Assembly (NCBI RefSeq): GCF_001427875.1
Contig: NZ_LMHK01000002.1
Location: 222,049 to 286,048, forward strand
From: Devosia sp. Root685
GTDB taxonomy: Bacteria > Pseudomonadota > Alphaproteobacteria > Rhizobiales > Devosiaceae
DNA length: 64,000 nt
Reading direction: 5' to 3'
Shown here: positions 16,965-26,818 of the stretch, one piece after another
Layout of the letters: every line of letters begins with the position of its first letter
Numbering within the stretch: position 1 is the first letter of the stretch
Program-made: the position numbers and the translations under genes
The notes under the pieces: model-generated
Told to the model about the DNA's origin: nothing
Database searches by the model: none
The model's input: only the letters and a program-made list of their open reading frames with translations

Positions 16965-17999
16965 TCACGCAAAGACCTTTTGCGGCGCAGCGTCGTAAGC
17001 GCCCTTGAGATTGAGTGTTTCGGCAAAGTGGCAAGCGGCCATCTGGGCCGTGCCGTTGATCGGACGCAAAGCCGGCTTTTCAGCCCGGCACCTGTCCTCG
17101 GCATATTTGCAGCGCGTATGGAACGGGCAGCCCTGCGGCCGGTTGCCGAGATAGGGAATTTCGCCCTTCAATTCCTTCTTCCGCCCCTTGCGCCGCGTCG
17201 GATCGGCAATGGGCAGGGCTTCGAGCAGCATTTCGGTATAGGGATGCCGCGGCCGCTCGAACAGCAGTTCCGTCGGCGCATTCTCCACCACATGCCCGAG
17301 ATACATCACCACCACCCGGTCAGCGATGTAATTGACCACCCCCAGATCGTGGCTGATGAAAATATAGGTCAGCCCAAACTCTTCCTTGAGATCATCGAGG
17401 AGGTTCAAGACCTGCGCCTGAATGGAAACGTCGAGCGCCGACACCGCCTCGTCGGCAATCACCAGTTTCGGGTCGAGCACCAGCGCCCTTGCGATGCCGA
17501 TACGCTGCCGCTGCCCACCCGAAAACGCATGCGGGTAGCGCCCCACGGCATCTGCAGGAATACCGACCTTGGCGAGCGTTGAAACAACGCGATCTTCAAG
17601 CTCCCGCCCCTTGCAGATCTTGTGCACCCGCAGCGGCTCGGCGACGATATCGAAGACCCGCATATTGGGATTGAGCGAGCTCATCGGATCCTGAAAGATC
17701 ATGCGGATATCGCGCCGGTAAGGTTTTATGGCTTTCTTGTCGAGCGAGGTCAGTTCGACTTTTTCCCCGCCCTCCTGGTGGTAATAGACATGCCCCTCGG
17801 TCACCGGCTGCGCCTTGATGATGCAGCGTCCAAGCGTGGTCTTGCCGCAGCCGCTCTCGCCCACGATGGCGAGGGTTTCCCCCGCCTCGACGGTGAGATT
17901 GATATCGTGGAGCGCCACCAGCTCGCGGCCCGGCTTGAAGAGTCCCGCGCCCAGCGTGAAGACTTTTGAGAGGTTTTCGACGGAAAGCAGCGTCGTCAT
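16965..17999 (-). CDS. ABC transporter ATPase, oligopeptide/DppF family
   Basis: 344 residues. Walker A is GESGCGKTT (about 50-58), the signature FSGGQRQRIGIARAL (about 169-183), Walker B VIADEAVSALD, and the switch His is in ISHDLG. The C-terminal oligopeptide/dipeptide extension with Cys residues (GCPFHTRCKYAEDRC) is present and in some homologues binds an iron-sulfur cluster. It overlaps the partner ATPase by 4 bp. With the two permeases and the 635-residue binding protein it forms one importer, by context an oligosaccharide importer rather than a peptide one. Confidence 0.93.
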   Translation of the reverse strand: MTTLLSVENLSKVFTLGAGLFKPGRELVALHDINLTVEAGETLAIVGESGCGKTTLGRCIIKAQPVTEGHVYYHQEGGEKVELTSLDKKAIKPYRRDIRMIFQDPMSSLNPNMRVFDIVAEPLRVHKICKGRELEDRVVSTLAKVGIPADAVGRYPHAFSGGQRQRIGIARALVLDPKLVIADEAVSALDVSIQAQVLNLLDDLKEEFGLTYIFISHDLGVVNYIADRVVVMYLGHVVENAPTELLFERPRHPYTEMLLEALPIADPTRRKGRKKELKGEIPYLGNRPQGCPFHTRCKYAEDRCRAEKPALRPINGTAQMAACHFAETLNLKGAYDAAPQKVFA

Positions 18000-19012
18000 G
18001 CGAGCGCCTCCTCTTTAACGGTCGTCAGGAGATGGCAGCGCGCCATATGGCCCTCGCTGACCAGCGTGCGCTCGGGCCGAATGGTTGGGCACGGCGCAAA
18101 GGCATGCGGGCAACGGCTGGTAAAGGCACACCCCACCGGCCGGTCCTTCGGCGAAGGCACCGTGCCCTTGATCGGGCTCAGCCGCGTCCGCTCGGACTTT
18201 CGCTGCAGCCGCGGCACCGAGCTCATCAGCGCCTGCGTATAAGGATGTTTCGGCGCCTTGAAGACTTCAAAAACATCCCCCTGCTCCACCACATCGCCCA
18301 GATACATCACGGCGAGATCATCGGCGATCTCAGCCACCACCCCGAGGTCATGGGTGATGAACAGCATGGCCATACCGAAATCGTCCTGCAACTGCCGCAA
18401 CAGGTCCAGAATCTGCGCCTGCGTCGTCACATCGAGCGCCGTCGTCGGCTCGTCGGCAATGAGAAGTTTTGGCGTACAGGCCAGCGCCATGGCGATCATG
18501 GCGCGCTGCCGCAACCCGCCAGAAAGCTCGAACGGATAGGCATTGGCCCGCTCCCGCGCACCCGGCACGCCGACCTGATCGAGCAGCGCCACCGTCCGCT
18601 CCCGCGCCTGTTTTGGCGTCAGGCGTTCGTGCAACATGGTGATTTCGTCGATCTGGTTACCGATCGTATGGACCGGGGACAGCGAGCTCATCGGCTCCTG
18701 AAAGATCATCGAAACCTGCGCGCCACGGATCGAGCGCATGGCCGTGCTATCGGGATGCAGCCGCGCAATATCCACCTGCCCGTCGCGCCCGTCATAGACG
18801 ATCTCGCCGGTACGAATATCGGCATTCTTGTCGAGCAATCGCAGCACAGCCCGCGCCGTCACCGACTTGCCGCAACCGCTTTCCCCCACAAGCGCCAGCG
18901 TCTTACCCGGCGTCAGCGTCAGATCCACCTGCCGCACGGCTTCAATGTCCGGCTCATCGGGCGAGGTGAAGACGATGGACATGTCGTTGATTGTAAGAAG
19001 GGGCTTGGTCAT
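17996..19012 (-). CDS. ABC transporter ATPase, oligopeptide/DppD family
   Basis: 338 residues from the ATG at 19012 ([15 protein letters not shown]); an upstream ATG in the same frame lies inside the repeat at 19038-19173 and is rejected. Walker A is GESGCGKSV, the signature [15 protein letters not shown], Walker [13 protein letters not shown], and the switch ITHDLG. The C-terminal tail carries the Cys pattern [15 protein letters not shown]. It pairs with the DppF-type ATPase that overlaps its 3' end. Confidence 0.92.
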   Translation of the reverse strand: MTKPLLTINDMSIVFTSPDEPDIEAVRQVDLTLTPGKTLALVGESGCGKSVTARAVLRLLDKNADIRTGEIVYDGRDGQVDIARLHPDSTAMRSIRGAQVSMIFQEPMSSLSPVHTIGNQIDEITMLHERLTPKQARERTVALLDQVGVPGARERANAYPFELSGGLRQRAMIAMALACTPKLLIADEPTTALDVTTQAQILDLLRQLQDDFGMAMLFITHDLGVVAEIADDLAVMYLGDVVEQGDVFEVFKAPKHPYTQALMSSVPRLQRKSERTRLSPIKGTVPSPKDRPVGCAFTSRCPHAFAPCPTIRPERTLVSEGHMARCHLLTTVKEEALA

Positions 19013-19037
19013 GCGACTGCTCCTGAAACCAGAGAGA

Positions 19038-19173
19038 TACCCCTCACCCGTCTCGCGCTGCGCGCGATCCACCCTCTCCCGCAAGGGGCGAGGGGAGGCT
19101 CCGTGTTTGGGGCGGCACTGTGCCTTCCTTCTCCCCTTGCGGGAGAAGGTGCCCGAAGGGCGGATGAGGGGTA
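19038..19173. repeat. Inverted repeat element inside the ABC operon
   Basis: TACCCCTCACCC at the left pairs with the right end GGATGAGGGGTA, and CTCTCCCGCAAGGGG pairs with CCCCTTGCGGGAGA. The element is inserted between the second permease and first ATPase genes, which are otherwise spaced tightly. It could lower expression of the downstream ATPases. Confidence 0.75.
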
Positions 19174-19189
19174 TTCTTGCATCATCGAA

Positions 19190-20329
19190 CTACCGCCCAT
19201 GAGGATCAGCCGCATCACGCAGTCCATCGCCGAAGAAGTTGAGCGCCAAAATGACGATGACGACACAGACACCCGGAGCCAGCAACCACGGCGCCGTCGC
19301 CAGCGTGCGGATATTCTGCGCGTCCTGCAGCAACGTCCCCCAACTGACGATCGGCGCCTGCAGCCCAAGCCCGAGAAAGCTCAGCGCCGTCTCCGCCAGG
19401 ATCATCCCCGGGATAGCCAGCGTCGCCGCCGCGATGATGTGGCTGGTAAAGCTCGGCACCATATGCCGCGTCACGATGCGCCAATCGCTGGCCCCATCAA
19501 GCTGCGCCGCCGTCACGAAATCTTCCGTGCGCAATGACAGGAACCGCCCCCGCACCACACGCGCCAACTCGGTCCAACCAATCAGCGACAGGATCAGCGT
19601 GATGGCAAAATAGGTTTGCAGCGCGCTCCAATCCTTGGGCAGCGCCGCCGCGAGCCCGAGCCACAGCGGAATGGTCGGCATAGAGCGGATGAACTCGACA
19701 ACGCGCATCACCGCGCTATCGAACCAGCCGCCATAATACCCGGCGAACCCGCCGATCACGATGCCAAAGAACAGGCTCATGGTCACGCCGACAAGACCAA
19801 TGGACAGCGAAATGCGCGTGCCATGGATCAGCCGGCTCAGCATATCGCGCCCTAGCCGATCAGCGCCGAGGATATAAAACGGGTCACGCGGGTTCTCGAC
19901 GCCCATGAATTTGATGGACATCGGGATCACCCCCGCCAGCATATACGGCTTGCTCTCGGCAAAGAACCGCACCGGCAGCCGCACCTCTTCGTCGATCACA
20001 AAAGTCCGCCGCAGCGCCACCGGATCGATCTCGGTCTTGTAGCCGTTCACATAGGGCCCGAATTCCCAGGACCCATCTTCATTGACCGCCACAAAATGAA
20101 TCCCCTGCGGCGGCGCATAGGTGTAGCGGGCGCTATAGGCGCCGGGGTCGGTCGGCGCCAGAAACTCGGCCAGCAGCGCCACGAGATAAAACAGCACGAC
20201 AACCCAGAGGCTGATCAGCGCCAGCTTGTGCCGCCTGAACCGGCGCCACATCAGCCCCAGCTGGCTTTCGCGCGTCGCGCGGCCAGAAACGGCAACAGGG
20301 AGAGAAGTTTGCAACGTATCCACGGCCAT
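19190..20329 (-). CDS. ABC permease, DppC/YejE-like with a long N-terminal insert
   Basis: 379 residues from the ATG at 20329, which overlaps the preceding permease stop as TGATG. The first membrane helix (about 36-56) is followed by a hydrophilic stretch of some 90 residues (about 60-150) before ILGADRLGRDMLSRL, the conserved loop of DppC proteins. Five more helices and the EAA motif (QLDGASDWRIVTRHMVP) follow. The insert is larger than in ordinary DppC and resembles the YejE-type branch. It probably faces the periplasm and contacts the large binding protein. Confidence 0.9.
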   Translation of the reverse strand: MAVDTLQTSLPVAVSGRATRESQLGLMWRRFRRHKLALISLWVVVLFYLVALLAEFLAPTDPGAYSARYTYAPPQGIHFVAVNEDGSWEFGPYVNGYKTEIDPVALRRTFVIDEEVRLPVRFFAESKPYMLAGVIPMSIKFMGVENPRDPFYILGADRLGRDMLSRLIHGTRISLSIGLVGVTMSLFFGIVIGGFAGYYGGWFDSAVMRVVEFIRSMPTIPLWLGLAAALPKDWSALQTYFAITLILSLIGWTELARVVRGRFLSLRTEDFVTAAQLDGASDWRIVTRHMVPSFTSHIIAAATLAIPGMILAETALSFLGLGLQAPIVSWGTLLQDAQNIRTLATAPWLLAPGVCVVIVILALNFFGDGLRDAADPHGR

Positions 20330-21318
20330 CACTTGCTCCCGTAGCGAATTCTGGGGTCGATAAGGGCGAGCAGGATGTCGGAAATAACGGTGCCGATGAC
20401 CGTAAGAACGCTCAAAAGCAAAATGATCGCGCCCGCCAGATACATGTCCTGCGTCGTCAGCGAGCGCAGCAGCATCGGCCCGGCCGTCGGCAGGTTGAGC
20501 ACCACCGAAACGATCACCGACCCCGACACCAGCGCCGGCAGCAGCCAGCCGATAGTGGACACCAGCGGATTCATCGCCAGCCGCACGGGATACTTTAAAA
20601 TCACCTTCCATTCCGGCAGCCCCTTGGCCCGCGCGGTAACGACGTAAGGCTTCTTCAATTCGTCAAGCAGGTTGGCGCGGAGGATGCGGATCAGTTCCGC
20701 CGTTCCCGCCGTCGCCAGCACCAGAACCGGCGCCCAGGCATGGGCCAAAAAGTCCCAGATGCGCGGCAGGCTCCAGCGGGCATTCTCGAATTCCGGCGAG
20801 AAAAGACCGCCCATGGTCGTCCCGAACCACACATAGGCCAGATACATGAGAATGAGCGCAAAGAAGAAATTGGGCACGGCAAGGCCGATAAACCCGGCAA
20901 CGGTCGCCAGATAATCGCCCAGCGAATACTTTCGCACCGCCACATAGATGCCGATCGGCACCGCGATCAGCCACATGACGATCACAGCCATGCCCTCGAC
21001 CATGATCGAATTGCCCAGACGACCCCAGATCAGCTCCCAAACCGGCCGCTTCCATTCAAAGCTGTGCCCAAAGTTGCCCTGCACGATGCCGGTCACCCAC
21101 TTCCAATATTGGACGTAGAACGGCTCGCCGAGACCATATTGCAGCCGCAGGTTCTCGATGACCCGCGGATCGACCTGATCGCCGGTCGAAGCAAGCTGGG
21201 CAATATAGCTGGTGAGATAATCGCCGGGCGGCAGCTGGATAATGGCAAAGGCCACGATAGACACAGCCACCAGCGTAAGAAGCATGGCGATGAAACGGCG
21301 AATAATAAAGCCAACCAT
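20329..21318 (-). CDS. ABC permease, DppB family
   Basis: 329 residues with six predicted helices. The start VGFIIRRFIAMLLTLVAVSI is the typical first helix of DppB. The conserved EAA loop is seen in YVVTARAKGLPEWKVILKYP (about 228-247), and the C-terminus DILLALIDPRIRYG is a family signature. It is co-encoded with the DppC-like permease by a one-base overlap, and downstream of the binding-protein gene after a 235-bp repeat-filled gap. Confidence 0.92.
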   Translation of the reverse strand: MVGFIIRRFIAMLLTLVAVSIVAFAIIQLPPGDYLTSYIAQLASTGDQVDPRVIENLRLQYGLGEPFYVQYWKWVTGIVQGNFGHSFEWKRPVWELIWGRLGNSIMVEGMAVIVMWLIAVPIGIYVAVRKYSLGDYLATVAGFIGLAVPNFFFALILMYLAYVWFGTTMGGLFSPEFENARWSLPRIWDFLAHAWAPVLVLATAGTAELIRILRANLLDELKKPYVVTARAKGLPEWKVILKYPVRLAMNPLVSTIGWLLPALVSGSVIVSVVLNLPTAGPMLLRSLTTQDMYLAGAIILLLSVLTVIGTVISDILLALIDPRIRYGSK

Positions 21319-21350
21319 TGTTGGGCCTCACGAAAGTTCGGTTCGGGGGA

Positions 21351-21469
21351 TCACCCCCTCCCAACCTCCCCCCTCGAGGGGGAGGTGCGGATCGCGTGTT
21401 GGGCAGCACCTCGCCAAAACCACCGCCCTGACACCTCCCCCTTGATGGGGGAGGAAGGGAGGGGGTGGA
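21351..21469. repeat. CCTCCCCC-type repeat between binding-protein and permease genes
   Basis: ACCTCCCCCCTCGAGGGGGAGGT is a short self-complementary block (near 21365-21388), and ACCTCCCCCTTGATGGGGGA lies near 21432-21452. Both can fold into strong hairpins. The position after the binding-protein gene fits partial termination that keeps the binding protein in excess. The stretch 21319-21553 holds no gene. Confidence 0.7.
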
Positions 21470-21553
21470 CGGGAGCCACAGTCCAACTCGGTTCAGGTTC
21501 CCCCCGCAGCCTGGGAGTGCCGCGAGGGGACGAGCGGGCAGGAGGAGACCCGC

Positions 21554-23461
21554 TTATTCAAAATACCAGGTGGTCGGATCCATCGGCGCCGGGGTCGGGA
21601 ACAGCCAGGCGTTGAACATGCTCTCCGGCACGTTCTTGAGGTTGTTCCGAACGATCGAATAGGAGTTCGGCATCAGGCTCACCCCGATCACCGGGAACTG
21701 CTCCTTGGTGATCGCGAGCACCTGGCGGAACAGGTCCGCCCGCTTTTCCGGATCAGCTTCGGCGCGGACCTGATTGTAGAGGTCCATCTGCTCCTTGGCC
21801 CAATCGGCCGGCTCTTCGGCGATTTCCGGACGCGTGCCGTTGAACCACTGTGCCCAGCGATAGGCCCAGACCGATTCATCGGAGAACGGGAAGTAGTAGC
21901 GCGGCTCCTGCAACGCCTCGATGCCACCGTCGCCAGCCCAGACCTGCGCGTCGAACTCACCGGCCGGGCGCTTTTCGTAGAACAGCGTGCGGTCGATATT
22001 GTTGAGCTCGATATCGACGCCCGCGGCAGCAAGCTGCAGCTGCATGATTTCGAGCATGTCGATCCATTCCGGACGCAGCGCCGAAATCACGTCGACCGAA
22101 ATTTTCACCGGATTGCCGGCACTGTCGAGATAGATGCCGTCGCCGTTCTTTTCGGTAAGACCTGCGGCCGCAAAGTGCTCTTCTGCCTGTTCCGGATCGA
22201 ACTCGGTGAATTGCTTAGCCAGTTCTTCATCATAGAACTGGCTTTCCGGACGCGGCGCGACCTGGAAGGGTTCGCCCTGGCCGGTAAAGACCACGTCGAT
22301 AATCTCGGCACGATCGATAGCCTGGGAAATGCCGACGCGGAAATCCTTGCTCTGGTAAAGCGCGCGCTTCACCGGATCGAGGTGGTTAAGGTTGAGCTGC
22401 AGCACCAGCGTGTTGGATGCCGAAGGGATCACCTCGCCGAGGTGATAGCCGCCTTTTTCCTGCCCGTCGAAGAACAGCGGCTTGTTGGTATTGGTGGCAA
22501 TGTGCCGTTCCTGGAAGTCGATCTCGCCGTTGAGCGCGGCCAGCGTCAGTTCTTCCACACCGCCTTGGCTCACGCGCATATCGAGATTGTCGATATAGGG
22601 CAGCTGGTTCCCCTCGCTGTCGGTCTTCCAATAGTAGGGATTGCGCTTCCAGGTCACGCGCTGGGCATTGGCCGAAAGCGGCTGCTCGATCACCCAACCA
22701 TAAATCGTCGGCAGATCGGCATTGGAGAAGCGGATGGTTTCCCAGCCCCAGGCGCAACGGTCCTGGAGATAAAGCGCCCACCCGTCAAAGCCAGCGGCCT
22801 TGGCATCCGCGTCGGCGTTTTCGTTATAGGCCGGGTGGAACTGGCTGCAATATTTCTTCTGCAGCGAGGTGATGTGCCCGCCATCCGTGCTCGCCAGCGT
22901 TTCCATGAACATGCCGTTGGGCTTGGCGAAGGTAAATTTGAAATTGTAGTCGTCGATGACGGTGAGCGTCATCGGATTGTTCTTGCTGTCGATCCAGCTA
23001 TTGGCCGCGTAATCGGGGTCCTGATACATCTCGACGGTAAAGGCGATGTCTTCGGTGGTGAACGGCGTGCCGTCGCTCCACTTCACCCCTTCGCGCAGCT
23101 TAAAAGTGTATTCCTTGGCATCCGCGCTCGCTTCCCAGCTTTCAGCCAGGTTCGGCAGCACGCTCTTCCATTCGTGGTCGTAGCGAACGAGCCCTTCATA
23201 GGCCACGGTCTTGACGATCAGGCCGTTGTCGCCGCCGCCATTCATGCCCATGCGCCAGGTGCCGCCGAATTTGCCCACGCTCGGCCCATCGACGACCAAC
23301 GGATTGACCGGCAGGCGCTCGGCGACCGCCGGCAGGTCGCCGCTCACCACCGCCGCATCGAGCGCCGGCGATTGCTGCTGCGCCCAAACGGGCCCGGCAG
23401 CGACGAGCATGGCCGAAACGACCACCGCGCTGGTCAAACCAAAAAGATGGTTCTTCCTCAT
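21554..23461 (-). CDS. ABC substrate-binding protein, large SBP_bac_5 family
   Basis: 635 residues with a Sec signal peptide of about 27 residues ending AGPVWA-QQ. The mature part is a class C (cluster C) binding protein of the peptide/nickel/oligosaccharide family: YEGLVRYDHEW, then DAKEYTFKLREGVKWSDGTP, and KDFRVGISQAIDRAEI later. It is about 100 residues longer than DppA, like the YejA-type or plant-oligosaccharide-binding members. Neighbouring lyase-like, esterase and DUF2264 genes point to an oligosaccharide ligand; this is inference. Nearest gene upstream is the heparinase-like gene, 111 bp away. Confidence 0.92.
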   Translation of the reverse strand: MRKNHLFGLTSAVVVSAMLVAAGPVWAQQQSPALDAAVVSGDLPAVAERLPVNPLVVDGPSVGKFGGTWRMGMNGGGDNGLIVKTVAYEGLVRYDHEWKSVLPNLAESWEASADAKEYTFKLREGVKWSDGTPFTTEDIAFTVEMYQDPDYAANSWIDSKNNPMTLTVIDDYNFKFTFAKPNGMFMETLASTDGGHITSLQKKYCSQFHPAYNENADADAKAAGFDGWALYLQDRCAWGWETIRFSNADLPTIYGWVIEQPLSANAQRVTWKRNPYYWKTDSEGNQLPYIDNLDMRVSQGGVEELTLAALNGEIDFQERHIATNTNKPLFFDGQEKGGYHLGEVIPSASNTLVLQLNLNHLDPVKRALYQSKDFRVGISQAIDRAEIIDVVFTGQGEPFQVAPRPESQFYDEELAKQFTEFDPEQAEEHFAAAGLTEKNGDGIYLDSAGNPVKISVDVISALRPEWIDMLEIMQLQLAAAGVDIELNNIDRTLFYEKRPAGEFDAQVWAGDGGIEALQEPRYYFPFSDESVWAYRWAQWFNGTRPEIAEEPADWAKEQMDLYNQVRAEADPEKRADLFRQVLAITKEQFPVIGVSLMPNSYSIVRNNLKNVPESMFNAWLFPTPAPMDPTTWYFE

Positions 23462-23572
23462 AGATTAGTCCTCCCTTTTCCCAGGTCTTTGACCCGGCGA
23501 TTACATCCAGCCGCCCCAATCCTCCCGGGGTTCGGCCACGAACGTATCCGCCCCGAAAGGCGGCACTCGCGC

Positions 23573-25399
23573 TCAGCTGAGCGGCGAGATTTCAAGCGCA
23601 ACGCGTCCCTCCCGGTCTTTTTGCCGGGGTGTGAACACGATGCGCGTAAGGTCGACGGCGGGCTGGTACTGCTTTTCTTGGGCCCCCCGAAAATCGAAGG
23701 AAACATCGAGCGCCGAGGCGTCAAAGTCGATGCGGACACCGCCCTCGGCATCGCCAACCAGCACAGAATCGCCATCCACACGCGCGCTGAGCGGCGTGAC
23801 GACAACAGACTGAAAGTCCCCTGCCCCGGTCCTGAATTGAAAACTGTCTTCGAGCGTCACCACGCCGCCGGGCACATCGCGCTTGAGCGAGACACTGCGC
23901 TGCAGTTTTTCGACATCCGCCGCCGCCGGATAGGCCGAGGCCATATCGATCACCAACCGATCAGCCGCATCCGAATGCACATGCTCGACCACCGTCGCGC
24001 CATGTGCACAACCCGCCGCCTGCTCCTGCCCATTGATGACGGGCACGGAATGGCCAAGCGAAGAGGCAAAAAGGTTCTGATAGCGATCCCCGCCGAAATA
24101 GGCTTTCGAATAACGCCCACGGCCAGGATCGGTCAGCACGACCCGCCCACCCGCAACCACCACGAACGAACCAACATCGTTCTGATTGTGCATCTCGTCG
24201 TTATGCCCGCCCTTGGCGGCCAGTCGCAGAGCCTTGGGATTCTTTGGATCAAGCCGGCTGATCATCCAGCCCATCTCGTCGTACCAATCATGCGCCCCAA
24301 GCGCCGCCGGCTCCGCATCCTCCGCCAGCGGCCAGGCAAACTGGCGCAGCGGCCAAACGAACTGATTGAAAATCTCGACGGCAAAATCGTTCTTCATCCC
24401 GAGCCCAGCCAGCCCCGGCAGATCGAGATGACCCGACAGGTGGCTCAACAAGCCGGCATGAAAACTGGGATTGTGATCGGAATCCGAAAAGCTCACCCAG
24501 ACACCCGGGGCGAGCATGGTTCGCAGCGGAAACTGCGCAATATCCCTAAGATAGTCGCCTTCCAGCAGATCAATGGCACCGCCCGTCCGCACATGCAGCA
24601 GTTGCGCCAGAACGACGTAATTGCCAAATCCATAGGTCCAGTAATCCGGCCCCTCCGACGATCCACCCTCGCGGTCAAAGGTCTCAAGATAATCGGCCAG
24701 GCTATGCAGCCCGCGCGTCACGATCTCGGCCAACCGGCCGGTATCCGTCTCAAGATAAAGCGCCGCCCCAACCGCCCCGGCGACACACACCGCCGTCCAG
24801 TTGTTCACCTGCTTCTGCGGCGTCGTATGCAGCCACCAATGATCGTTGCGGTTGAGAAACGGACCAATCGCCCGCCGCTCCACTTCGACGCGAAGCCGGC
24901 TCCGCAGATTGACCGAAAGCCGATCCCCAACCAAAAAGTCGATCTCGGCCATATCGAGCGCCGTCATCGCCGCCGCGAGATCGAGCGTCGGATCATCGAA
25001 CCGATCGAGCCCCCGCGCATGCGCCGGCCAAGCCCAGTTGGTTTCCTCAAGCCGCGCCCAGAGAACATCCTCGATCGCTTCGACGAACCGGCCCTGGCCC
25101 TCCAGCCATTCGGCCAGCACCAGCCGATAAAGCATGCTGCGCCGCTGCCGCTGCGCATCCTCATAGCCCTCGCGGCGGCCGGTCTCTCGAAATTCATGAT
25201 AAAGCCGCGCCGGCAAGGCCGGCACCGGCGCCGAGGCATCCTCTGCAGCCCTAGCGAGAAGATCGGCGAGCACCCGAGCGCCAAGACGCTCTTTCAGCGC
25301 TGACCATTCGGCAGACTCCGTCTGGGCGAAAGGCACGAAAGCAGCAGTGCTTTCCAGCACCTCCCGCACCTGCCTGACGTTCCACCGCCGAAGATCCAC
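23573..25399 (-). CDS. Heparinase II/III family protein
   Basis: 608 residues. The N-terminal two-thirds form a helical toroid, with WWLHTTPQKQVNNWTAVCVA and EGPDYWTYGFGNY as conserved blocks. The C-terminal part is a heparinase II/III-type beta-sandwich that begins near GGHNDEMHNQNDVGSFVV (about 405), with the family pattern H-N-D-x-N-x-G. Members cleave uronic-acid-containing polysaccharides by elimination. No signal peptide is seen, so action on imported oligomers in the cytoplasm is likely. The start is GTG at 25399, chosen for GGAGGGG six bases upstream. Candidate LacI operators lie about 110-150 bp upstream. Confidence 0.85.
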   Translation of the reverse strand: MDLRRWNVRQVREVLESTAAFVPFAQTESAEWSALKERLGARVLADLLARAAEDASAPVPALPARLYHEFRETGRREGYEDAQRQRRSMLYRLVLAEWLEGQGRFVEAIEDVLWARLEETNWAWPAHARGLDRFDDPTLDLAAAMTALDMAEIDFLVGDRLSVNLRSRLRVEVERRAIGPFLNRNDHWWLHTTPQKQVNNWTAVCVAGAVGAALYLETDTGRLAEIVTRGLHSLADYLETFDREGGSSEGPDYWTYGFGNYVVLAQLLHVRTGGAIDLLEGDYLRDIAQFPLRTMLAPGVWVSFSDSDHNPSFHAGLLSHLSGHLDLPGLAGLGMKNDFAVEIFNQFVWPLRQFAWPLAEDAEPAALGAHDWYDEMGWMISRLDPKNPKALRLAAKGGHNDEMHNQNDVGSFVVVAGGRVVLTDPGRGRYSKAYFGGDRYQNLFASSLGHSVPVINGQEQAAGCAHGATVVEHVHSDAADRLVIDMASAYPAAADVEKLQRSVSLKRDVPGGVVTLEDSFQFRTGAGDFQSVVVTPLSARVDGDSVLVGDAEGGVRIDFDASALDVSFDFRGAQEKQYQPAVDLTRIVFTPRQKDREGRVALEISPLS

Positions 25400-25510
25400 G
25401 CAAACCCCTCCAAGGTCACGCTCGATGGCAACAGTCTGCTAACCAACCGCCGTCGCATTCACCACCGAACGAGCGCAAGGCTATGCACAATCACGCACAA
25501 ACTCAAGCAA

Positions 25511-25544
25511 TTTGCGCATTTCACGCAAATTACGCAATATTGCG
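25511..25544. promoter_or_regulatory. Candidate LacI-family operators upstream of the heparinase-like gene
   Basis: Two palindromes lie close together: TTTGCG-N7-CGCAAA at 25511-25529 and the perfect CGCAATATTGCG at 25533-25544. The core GCAATATTGC of the second recurs as GCAATATTTGC upstream of the LacI gene at 26821. They lie in the 390-bp gap between the divergent-looking ends of the LacI gene (stop side) and the heparinase-like gene (start side). Confidence 0.5.
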
Positions 25545-25626
25545 GGAATTGCATTGAAAGTGGAGATGGATAGGGGGCGCTGGGACCAGAAAAACCGCGG
25601 CTTTTCAACACATCGCGAAAAAATAT

Positions 25627-25750
25627 TAGCCCTCATGGTGAGGCGCGCAGCGCAGCGTAGCCTCGAACCACGGGGGCGAGCGAGTGGAGCTTAGTGCCAC
25701 GCCCTCGATAGGGCACCTCCCCCTTGATGGGGGAGGATGGGAGGGGGTGT
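25627..25750. repeat. Half copy of the long palindrome joined to a CCTCCCCC repeat
   Basis: TAGCCCTCATGGTGAGG and CCTCGAACCACGGGGGCG match the left arm of the elements at 4193 and 6943, but no right arm follows. Directly after it, from about 25706, lies CACCTCCCCCTTGATGGGGG with its pairing block GGGAGGGGGTG near 25739-25750. With the operators at 25511-25544 this is all that is recognised in 25400-25789. Confidence 0.7.
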
Positions 25751-25789
25751 CGGCACGCACCACAGCGGCAAGCATCGCACCCGCCGCCC

Positions 25790-26800
25790 TCACCCCAGCG
25801 GATGAACCGTCTCACCCTCAACCAGCGTCAGCCCGATCTCCAGGTGCTGCACGGCCCGCTCGCCATCCATCTGCTGTGAAAGCAGCCGCACCACGCCGCG
25901 CCCGATCGCCTCGCGATCCACCCGCACCGTACTCAGCCGCGGGCTGGCCATGCCGGCGATGGGAAGGTCGTCAAATCCCATCAGCGAAAAGTTCTTCACC
26001 ATCGGGGAATCCTGCCCCAGGAGGGCATCCACCATCGACACGGCAACGCCGTCATTCCAGCAAAAAACCGCCGTCACATCATATTTGCCAGCCAGCAGAT
26101 TGGAGAGCAAATCCGTGCTCGAATGCTCGTTGGAGATCACCACAGTGCCCACCGCATCAGGCATTGCTGCCATCGCCGCCTCAAAGCCCCGCCGCCGCTG
26201 CAGGATCGTGTGCCGATGCCGATAGGTATAGTGCAAAATCCGGCGATGCCCCGCATCGAGCAGATATTGCGTCGCCATATAGGCGCCGTAAAAATTGGCC
26301 GGCGCCACTGAACTCAGCCGCATCCGCGGGTCTACGCCATTGGCCAGCACCAGACTGATATCGGCATCCGTGGCCCATTGCACCAGCGTATCATCGGGAT
26401 CGATACCCGCCAGCACCAGCCCATTGGCGCCCGATTTCGCCATGTGCCGCTGCACGAAATCGAGTGTCACCGTCTCTTCGTTGACCAGCCGCACATCGAG
26501 CACAATGCCCGACTCCGCCGCCTGGCTGCGCATGCCTTCGACAATGCCATGATAAAAACTGGCAAGGCTCCCCATGGCGCCATTCAGCGGCACCATGGCC
26601 ACGGCGCGCTTGTCGAGATTGCCCGCCGCCGGCACATGTTTGCTCTTATAACCCAGCATGCGCGCGACACGCTGCACATCCCGCCGCACCGCATCGCTGA
26701 TGCCGATTTCATTGGCCAGCGCGCGCGACACAGTGCTGACGGACACGCCGAGTTTTTCGGCGATATCGGCTTGACTGGCGCGCTTGCTGGGCATTTCCAA
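25790..26800 (-). CDS. LacI-family transcriptional regulator
   Basis: 336 residues. The N-terminal helix-turn-helix (SQADIAEKLG, VSVSTVSRAL, residues about 9-28) and hinge (ARMLGYKSKHVP) are followed by a periplasmic-binding-protein-like sensor domain with a C-terminal SPRLSTVRVDREAIGRG segment. The start may be the second Met (MPSKRAS), two residues later. LacI proteins usually repress a nearby sugar operon and release DNA on binding the sugar. This one sits between the CE7 esterase gene and the lyase/transporter genes, all on the same strand, and palindromes with a shared GCAATATT core lie upstream of both itself and the lyase gene. Confidence 0.93.
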   Translation of the reverse strand: MEMPSKRASQADIAEKLGVSVSTVSRALANEIGISDAVRRDVQRVARMLGYKSKHVPAAGNLDKRAVAMVPLNGAMGSLASFYHGIVEGMRSQAAESGIVLDVRLVNEETVTLDFVQRHMAKSGANGLVLAGIDPDDTLVQWATDADISLVLANGVDPRMRLSSVAPANFYGAYMATQYLLDAGHRRILHYTYRHRHTILQRRRGFEAAMAAMPDAVGTVVISNEHSSTDLLSNLLAGKYDVTAVFCWNDGVAVSMVDALLGQDSPMVKNFSLMGFDDLPIAGMASPRLSTVRVDREAIGRGVVRLLSQQMDGERAVQHLEIGLTLVEGETVHPLG

Positions 26801-26818
26801 AATTCCTGCTTACCCTCA

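Noticed and set aside
22175..25303. A very long open frame (over 1000 codons) on the plus strand, antisense to the binding-protein and heparinase-like genes
   Set aside because: Its translation is Arg/His/Pro-rich low-complexity text without any domain, and it lies opposite two clear family members. High GC content with strong third-position bias explains it.
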